Origin: Zeimonas sp044507525
Lineage (GTDB): Bacteria; Pseudomonadota; Gammaproteobacteria; Burkholderiales; Burkholderiaceae_E
NCBI GenBank assembly: GCA_044507525.1
Contig: JBIQJM010000091.1
Coordinates: 1 to 13,044 of the forward strand
Reading direction: 5' to 3'
DNA length: 13,044 nucleotides
Positions 9,361 through 13,044 of the stretch are shown here, piece after piece; position 1 is the first letter of the stretch; each line of letters begins with the position of its first letter. The position numbers and the translations under genes are program-made. The notes under the pieces are model-generated. The model had not been told where the DNA came from, searched no databases, and saw only the letters and a list, made by a program, of their open reading frames with translations.

Positions 9361-9567
9361 TTGGCCAAGCCAAATTACGCTTTTCAGAAGAGACAACGCG
9401 AGCTGGCGAAGAAGCAGAAGAAGGAGGAGAAGCTCAAGCGCCGCCTCGAATCGCCCGGACCGGAAGAAGCGCCCGCTGCGCCCGACGAAGCGACCGGCAC
9501 CGCGCCCGTCTCGGGCGAGGCCGAAGCGCGGTCGCCGTCGGTCAACGGAAGCGACGCGAAAGCCTGA
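9361..9567 (+). CDS. Small basic MAKPNY-type protein (68 residues, TTG start)
   Basis: With the TTG at 9361 the product begins MAKPNYAFQKRQRELAKKQKKEEKLKRR, which resembles the N-terminus of a small, conserved but uncharacterised proteobacterial family beginning MAKPNY. The first 30 residues are strongly basic and likely form one charged helix, as in RNA- or ribosome-binding small proteins. Residues from about 31 to the end are Pro/Ala/Glu-rich and probably disordered. An in-frame ATG two codons earlier (9355) would add MP, but it touches the Shine-Dalgarno, so I prefer TTG. Its position behind arfB hints at a translation-related role, but no function can be assigned. Confidence 0.75.
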   Translation: MAKPNYAFQKRQRELAKKQKKEEKLKRRLESPGPEEAPAAPDEATGTAPVSGEAEARSPSVNGSDAKA

Positions 9568-9625
9568 AAGTCTGCGGCCGAGGCAGCTCGGTGCGGCGCT
9601 GCGCCGGTGTCGCCGGGACGGGTTC

Positions 9626-10153
9626 TCAGCGCGGCGCCGGCGTCCGAAGAAGTTCGTCGAGCTCGCGCAGCACTTCGAGGTCGCCGCTGCGGTCGAAGTG
9701 CAGCGGAACCCCGCTCCAACCCCAGGTGGCCGACCCCGACAGCCGGTAGTTCCACTGTGCCGGCTCGGCCGTGCGCATCTTGCGCAGCAGTCCGATCAGC
9801 CGCGCGGTCGGCACCGTGAAGCGCACGGGAATCGTCCGTTCCCCCAGGGCCGGTAGCGTCACCGTCCGATCGAGCACCCTCCCGTCGGCGAAGGGCTGGC
9901 CGAGCAGCTCGAGCGAGAAATCGACGTTGCGCAGCGGGATTTCGACCCGGTTCGGATTTTCGGTGTCGACCGCGAGGACGAAGCGGATGTCGGTCAGGCC
10001 CAGCTCGTCGATCTGGAAATCGGAGAAGCGAAGCCGCGGCGGTTCCAGGTCCGACGGCGGCAACGCGTTGCAGCCGGCGAGCAGCGCGACGGCGCCCGCT
10101 GCCGCGATCCAGGCGCGCCGTGGCGGTTTGCCGGTTCCGTCTGCGACTTTCAT
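9626..10153 (-). CDS. LEA14-like (LEA type 2) lipoprotein
   Basis: The 175-residue product is a predicted lipoprotein. A basic N-terminus (PRR) is followed by a hydrophobic stretch (AWIAAAGAVALLAGC) with lipobox LAGC, lipidated at Cys28. The mature part (about 38-165) reads as a LEA2/WHy domain: PRLRFSDFQIDELGLTDIRFVLAVDTENPNRVEIPLRNVDFSLELLGQPF, and later TLPALGERTIPVRFTVP and SGSATWGWSGVPLHFDRSGDLEVL. That immunoglobulin-like fold is linked to desiccation and stress in plants; its role in bacterial envelopes is not settled. I chose ATG 10153; ATG 10168 would add five residues (MRIAR). No clear Shine-Dalgarno is seen. A scaffold gap 40 bases upstream hides any promoter, and the gene may be cotranscribed with the aminotransferase on the other side. 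Confidence 0.85.
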   Translation of the reverse strand: MKVADGTGKPPRRAWIAAAGAVALLAGCNALPPSDLEPPRLRFSDFQIDELGLTDIRFVLAVDTENPNRVEIPLRNVDFSLELLGQPFADGRVLDRTVTLPALGERTIPVRFTVPTARLIGLLRKMRTAEPAQWNYRLSGSATWGWSGVPLHFDRSGDLEVLRELDELLRTPAPR

Positions 10154-10160
10154 GCGCGCG

Positions 10161-10193
10161 ATCCGCATCACAGTCTCGCCATCCGCATCACAG
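10161..10193. repeat. 20-base-period direct repeat at the gap edge
   Basis: The 13-mer ATCCGCATCACAG occurs at 10161-10173 and again at 10181-10193, ending exactly where the N run begins. Read on the - strand, each copy gives CTGTGATGCGGAT, which contains a stop/start overlap (TGATG). It may be a genuine short duplication or an artefact of two contig ends being joined. Confidence 0.8.
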
Positions 10194-10293
10194 NNNNNNN
10201 NNNNNNNNNNNNNNNNNNNNNNNNNNNNNNNNNNNNNNNNNNNNNNNNNNNNNNNNNNNNNNNNNNNNNNNNNNNNNNNNNNNNNNNNNNNNN
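10194..10293. other. Scaffold gap (100 N)
   Basis: Exactly 100 undetermined bases, the usual placeholder for a gap of unknown length. It interrupts the 3' end of the aminotransferase gene and probably the short region before the lipoprotein gene. No reading frame should be carried across it. Confidence 0.99.
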
Positions 10294-11444
10294 CGCTCGA
10301 GCGCGCGTTCGAGCGTCTCGTCGGTCTTCGCGAAGCAGAAGCGTACGACCCGGTTCTCGACGGCACGCTCGTAGAACGCCGACAGCGGGATCGCGGCGAC
10401 GCCCACTTCGGTGGTGAGCCACTTCGCGAAGTCGGTCTCGCTGCGGTCGGAGATCGCGCTGTAGTCGACGAGCTGGAAGAACGTGCCCTCGCAGTCGAGC
10501 AGGCGGAAGCGCGTGCGCGACAGGCCGTCGCGGAACAGGTCGCGCTTGCGCTGGTAGAACGCCGCGACCTCGCGCCAGCGCTGCGACTCGCTCATGTAGC
10601 GGGCGATGCCGTGCTGCGTCGGCGCGTGCGCCGTGAACACGTTGAACTGGTGCACCTTGCGGAACTCCGCGGCGAGCGGCGCCGGCGCGGCGCAGTAGCC
10701 GAGCTTCCACCCGGTGACGTGGAAGGTCTTGCCGAAGGAAGAGATCACGAAGCTGCGCGATGCGAGCCGTGGATACCGGCTGACCGACTCGTGCGGCTGT
10801 CCGTCGAAGACCATGTGCTCGTAGACCTCGTCGGAGATCACGACGAGGTCGTGCGCGCAGGCGATGGTCGCGAGCTCGTTCAGGTCGGGCTCGCGCAGGA
10901 TCGTCCCGGTGGGGTTGTGCGGCGAGTTCACGAGGATCGCGCGCGTGCGCGCCGTGCACGCCGCGCGCACCGCCGCCCAGTCGACGCGGAAATCGTCCCG
11001 CATCGGCACCGCGACCGCCGTTCCGCCCGCCAGCTCGATCGACGGAACGTAGCTGTCGTAGACGGGTTCGATGACGACGACTTCGTCACCGGGGCGCACG
11101 ACGGCGAGCACCGCCGTGAAGATCGCCTGCGTCGCACCCGCCGTGACCGTGATCTCGTCGGCCGGATCGTAGCGATGGCCGTGCACCGCCTCGATCTTCT
11201 CGGCGATCCGCTCGCGCAGCGCGCCGACGCCCGCCATCGGGGGATACTGGTTGTGGCCGGCGCGCATCGCATCGGCAACCGCGTCGACGAGCGCGGGGTC
11301 GCAGTCGAAATCCGGAAAGCCCTGCCCGAGGTTCACCGCGTCGTGCTCGGCGGCGAGCGAGGACATCACGGTGAAGATCGTCGTGCCCACCTTCGGCAGT
11401 TTCGTGGCGAGGGCCGGGCCTGCGGGCGATGCGGGTGCGTTCAT
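10294..11444 (-). CDS. PLP aminotransferase, methionine aminotransferase (YbdL) type, 3' end in gap
   Basis: This fold-type I aminotransferase (class I/II) most resembles YbdL-type methionine aminotransferases, which transaminate methionine and aromatic amino acids with 2-oxo acids. 383 residues are visible. Landmarks are NLGQGFPDFDCDP (38-50), QYPPMAGVGALRERIA, the PLP-binding TAGATQAIF (101-109), NSPHNPTG (173-180; Asn177), SDEVYEH (Asp205, Tyr208), Schiff-base Lys239 in SSFGKTFHVTGWKLGY, and the substrate-carboxylate Arg368 in VVRFCFAKTDETL. E. coli YbdL has 386 residues, so perhaps 10 residues at the C-terminus are lost in the gap. A kynurenine-oxoglutarate transaminase or other 2-oxo-acid aminotransferase of the same clade is an alternative. 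The ATG at 11444 gives a normal N-terminus; no good Shine-Dalgarno is visible. Divergent from yaaA. Confidence 0.9.
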
Positions 11445-11473
11445 GTCGATGCGGGGGAGGACCGTCGCCGACG

Positions 11474-11479
11474 ATTATA
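11474..11479 (-). promoter_or_regulatory. Consensus -10 element of the aminotransferase gene
   Basis: On the - strand the complement of 11474-11479 reads TATAAT, a perfect -10 hexamer in an otherwise GC-rich sequence. It is 29 bases before the aminotransferase ATG, giving a leader of about 20 bases. No -35 consensus is found at 16-18 bases, so the promoter may be weak or need an activator. The 78-base spacer must also hold the yaaA promoter, which I could not identify. Confidence 0.5.
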
Positions 11480-11522
11480 GAGAGCGGGTCGGAGACGCGC
11501 TTTCGTGCCATCATCGCGTGCC

Positions 11523-12284
11523 ATGCTGATCGTCCTGTCCCCCGCGAAGCGGCTCGACTTCGAATCGCCGCCGCACGTAGCCGGCCACACGCAGCCGCGA
11601 TTCCTCGCCCAGTCGCGGCCGCTCGTCGAGTTGCTGAAGAAGATGGACACGCGCGAGCTCGCTTCGCTGATGTCGATCAGCGATCCGCTGGCGGCGCTGA
11701 ACGCCGCCCGCTTCGGGCAGTGGAAGCCGCCGTTCACCACCCGCAATGCGCGGCAGGCGGTGCTCGCCTTCGCCGGCGACGTCTACGAGGGGCTCGACGC
11801 CCCGAGCCTGGATGAATCCGATCTCGGCTGGGCGCAGGACCACGTGCGCATCCTCTCGGGGCTCTACGGCGTGCTGCGCCCGCTCGACCTGATCCAGCCG
11901 TACCGGCTCGAGATGGGCACGCGGCTGCGCAATGCGAAGGGCGCCGACCTCTATGCGTACTGGGGCGACCGGCTGTCGGCCGTCGTCGACGAGGAGCTCG
12001 CCTCGCATCGCCACCCGGTGGTCGTGAACCTCGCCTCGGTCGAGTACTTCAAGGCGCTCGCCGGACTGCGTTCGCGCGTGGTGCAGCCGGTGTTCCAGCA
12101 GCGGCGCCCCGACGGATGGAAAGTCGTCGCTTTCGCCGCCAAGCGGGCGCGCGGCACGATGACGCGCTACGCGATCGATCGGCGCATCGACGACCCGGTG
12201 CAACTGCAGGGCTTCGACGTCGACGGCTATCGTTTCGAGCCCCGGGCGTCGAACGAGTCGACCTGGGTGTTCCGGCGCGGCTGA
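11523..12284 (+). CDS. yaaA: Peroxide stress protein YaaA
   Basis: YaaA (formerly UPF0246) is a cytoplasmic DNA-binding protein that limits damage from hydrogen peroxide, in E. coli by keeping unincorporated iron low, and there belongs to the OxyR regulon. The 253 residues match the usual length (E. coli 258). Family landmarks are the N-terminal MLIVLSPAKRLDFE, LMSISDPLAALNAARF, the long block GDVYEGLDAPSLDESDLGWAQDHVRILSGLYGVLRPLDLIQPYRLEMGTRL, NLASVEYFKAL and AAKRARGTMTRYAI. ATG 11523 is preferred because MLIVLSPAK is the conserved start; an in-frame GTG at 11505 would add six unconserved residues. No clear OxyR site was recognised upstream. Convergent with murB, with 79 bases between that show no clear terminator. 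Confidence 0.95.
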   Translation: MLIVLSPAKRLDFESPPHVAGHTQPRFLAQSRPLVELLKKMDTRELASLMSISDPLAALNAARFGQWKPPFTTRNARQAVLAFAGDVYEGLDAPSLDESDLGWAQDHVRILSGLYGVLRPLDLIQPYRLEMGTRLRNAKGADLYAYWGDRLSAVVDEELASHRHPVVVNLASVEYFKALAGLRSRVVQPVFQQRRPDGWKVVAFAAKRARGTMTRYAIDRRIDDPVQLQGFDVDGYRFEPRASNESTWVFRRG

Positions 12285-12363
12285 CGCGGCACGACGCGGG
12301 CCGAGGCTGCACGAGGCGCGCCAACAGCGGCGGCCGCGGCGTCACGCGTCGATGCACGCCCTT

Positions 12364-13044
12364 TCAGACGATCGTCGGTTCCGGCGCGAGTTCGATCCCG
12401 AAGCGGTCGCGCACCGATTCCGCGATGCGCTGCGCGAGCGCGAAGACCTGCGCGCCGGTCGCGTTGCCGTGGTTGACGAGTACCAGTGCGTGCCGCTCGT
12501 GCACGCCGGCGTCGCCGTCGCGAAATCCCTTCCAGCCGCAGCGCTCGATCAACCAGCCGGCCGACAGCTTCACGCGCGCGCCGCCGGCCGCGGTGCCGTC
12601 GTCGGCCGCGACCGCGAAACGCGGCATCGCCGGATGAAGCGCCGAGAGCGCATCGGCGACCGGCGCGTCGACGACGGGATTGCGAAAGAAGCTGCCGGCG
12701 TTGCCGAGCACCGCCGGGTCGGGCAGCTTGCGTCGACGGATCGACGAAACGGCGCGCGCGACGTCGCGTGCGGCGGGTCTTTCGACGCCGCCGTCGCGCA
12801 GCTCGTCGCGGATCTCGCCGTAGTCGAGCCGCAGCGGAGCGTCGCGTGCGAGCCGGAAGCGTACCGCGACGATCGCCCACTCGCGGCCCTGCGCGTGCCG
12901 GAAGATGCTGTCGCGATAGCCGAAGCCGCAATCGACCGCGTCGAACCGCCGGTGCGAACCGTCGAGCAGCGAGACGGCGTCCAGCGATTCGAAGCGCTCG
13001 CGCATCTCGACGCCGTAGGCGCCGATGTTCTGGATCGGGCTCGC
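12364..13044 (-). CDS. murB: UDP-N-acetylenolpyruvoylglucosamine reductase, C-terminal part
   Basis: MurB is the cytoplasmic FAD enzyme that reduces UDP-GlcNAc-enolpyruvate to UDP-MurNAc with NADPH, an essential step of peptidoglycan synthesis. The window edge removes the N-terminus; 226 residues remain, starting at ASPIQNIGAYGVEM, part of the FAD-binding region. Next come CGFGYRDSIFR and VLGNAGSFFRNPVV, which holds the catalytic serine proton donor (E. coli Ser229). WLIERCGWKGFRDGDAGVHERHALVLVNHGNATG and the C-terminal PEPTIV, probably with the catalytic glutamate of the LEPEV motif, complete it. The YRDSIF region and overall layout indicate the E. coli-like type I enzyme (342 residues in E. 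coli). In-frame ATG 13005 is internal and not the start, because conserved sequence continues to the edge. Confidence 0.95.
   Translation of the reverse strand, partial: ASPIQNIGAYGVEMRERFESLDAVSLLDGSHRRFDAVDCGFGYRDSIFRHAQGREWAIVAVRFRLARDAPLRLDYGEIRDELRDGGVERPAARDVARAVSSIRRRKLPDPAVLGNAGSFFRNPVVDAPVADALSALHPAMPRFAVAADDGTAAGGARVKLSAGWLIERCGWKGFRDGDAGVHERHALVLVNHGNATGAQVFALAQRIAESVRDRFGIELAPEPTIV

Noticed and set aside
9594..9606. Inverted repeat CGGCGC/GCGCCG between the small basic protein and the lipoprotein gene
   Set aside because: The arms leave a one-base loop and there is no T tract; such palindromes are expected by chance in this composition.
10188..11444. Aminotransferase ending at the TGA at 10188-10190
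   Set aside because: The frame passes through 100 N of unknown real length, so a stop read on the far side cannot be placed in frame.
12285..12363. Terminator between convergent yaaA and murB
   Set aside because: Only short GC palindromes (GGCGCGCC, GCGGCCGC) are present, with no stable stem followed by a T run.

Overview
The window is a very GC-rich, densely coding bacterial chromosome segment. Gene content and order (infB-rbfA-truB-typA, a lysine-rich SWIB protein, a haloacid dehalogenase next to malate synthase A, a MAKPNY-type small basic protein) fit a betaproteobacterium, most likely of the Burkholderiales. That placement comes from protein resemblance and has not been checked by a search. 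A run of exactly 100 N (10194-10293) marks a scaffold gap, so this is a draft or metagenome assembly. I see no phage, transposase, CRISPR, tRNA or rRNA, and no intergenic stretch over 300 bases.

Region 1 (1-3687, + strand) is the end of a translation operon: the 3' end of infB, then rbfA, truB and typA/bipA. The products are an initiation factor, a 30S maturation factor, a tRNA pseudouridine synthase and a ribosome-associated GTPase. truB and typA overlap by four bases. A 176-bp spacer with several inverted repeats leads to a gene for a histone-H1-like AKK-repeat tail joined to a SWIB domain (3864-4358). It is closed by a strong hairpin that also encodes the tail of the convergent LysR gene.

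Region 2 (4387-8054) is a carbon-metabolism module. A LysR-type regulator is divergent from a type II haloacid dehalogenase gene, whose stop codon overlaps the start of malate synthase A; a 61-residue membrane protein follows. The divergent spacer carries a dyad with a T-N11-A LysR box over a likely -10 element and directly against the dehalogenase ATG. A plausible shared logic is 2-haloacid to glycolate to glyoxylate to malate.

Region 3 (8112-9567) holds a YitT-family membrane protein (- strand) divergent from the ribosome-rescue hydrolase ArfB (+ strand). A small basic protein follows whose best start is TTG.

Region 4 (9626-13044) holds a LEA14-like lipoprotein and a class I/II aminotransferase of the methionine aminotransferase (YbdL) type on the - strand, separated by the gap. 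Peroxide-stress protein YaaA is on the + strand, and murB (- strand) runs off the right edge. These are mostly ordinary housekeeping genes. I found no convincing undescribed system; the most interesting points are the regulatory layout of the dehalogenase/malate synthase operon and the SWIB protein.
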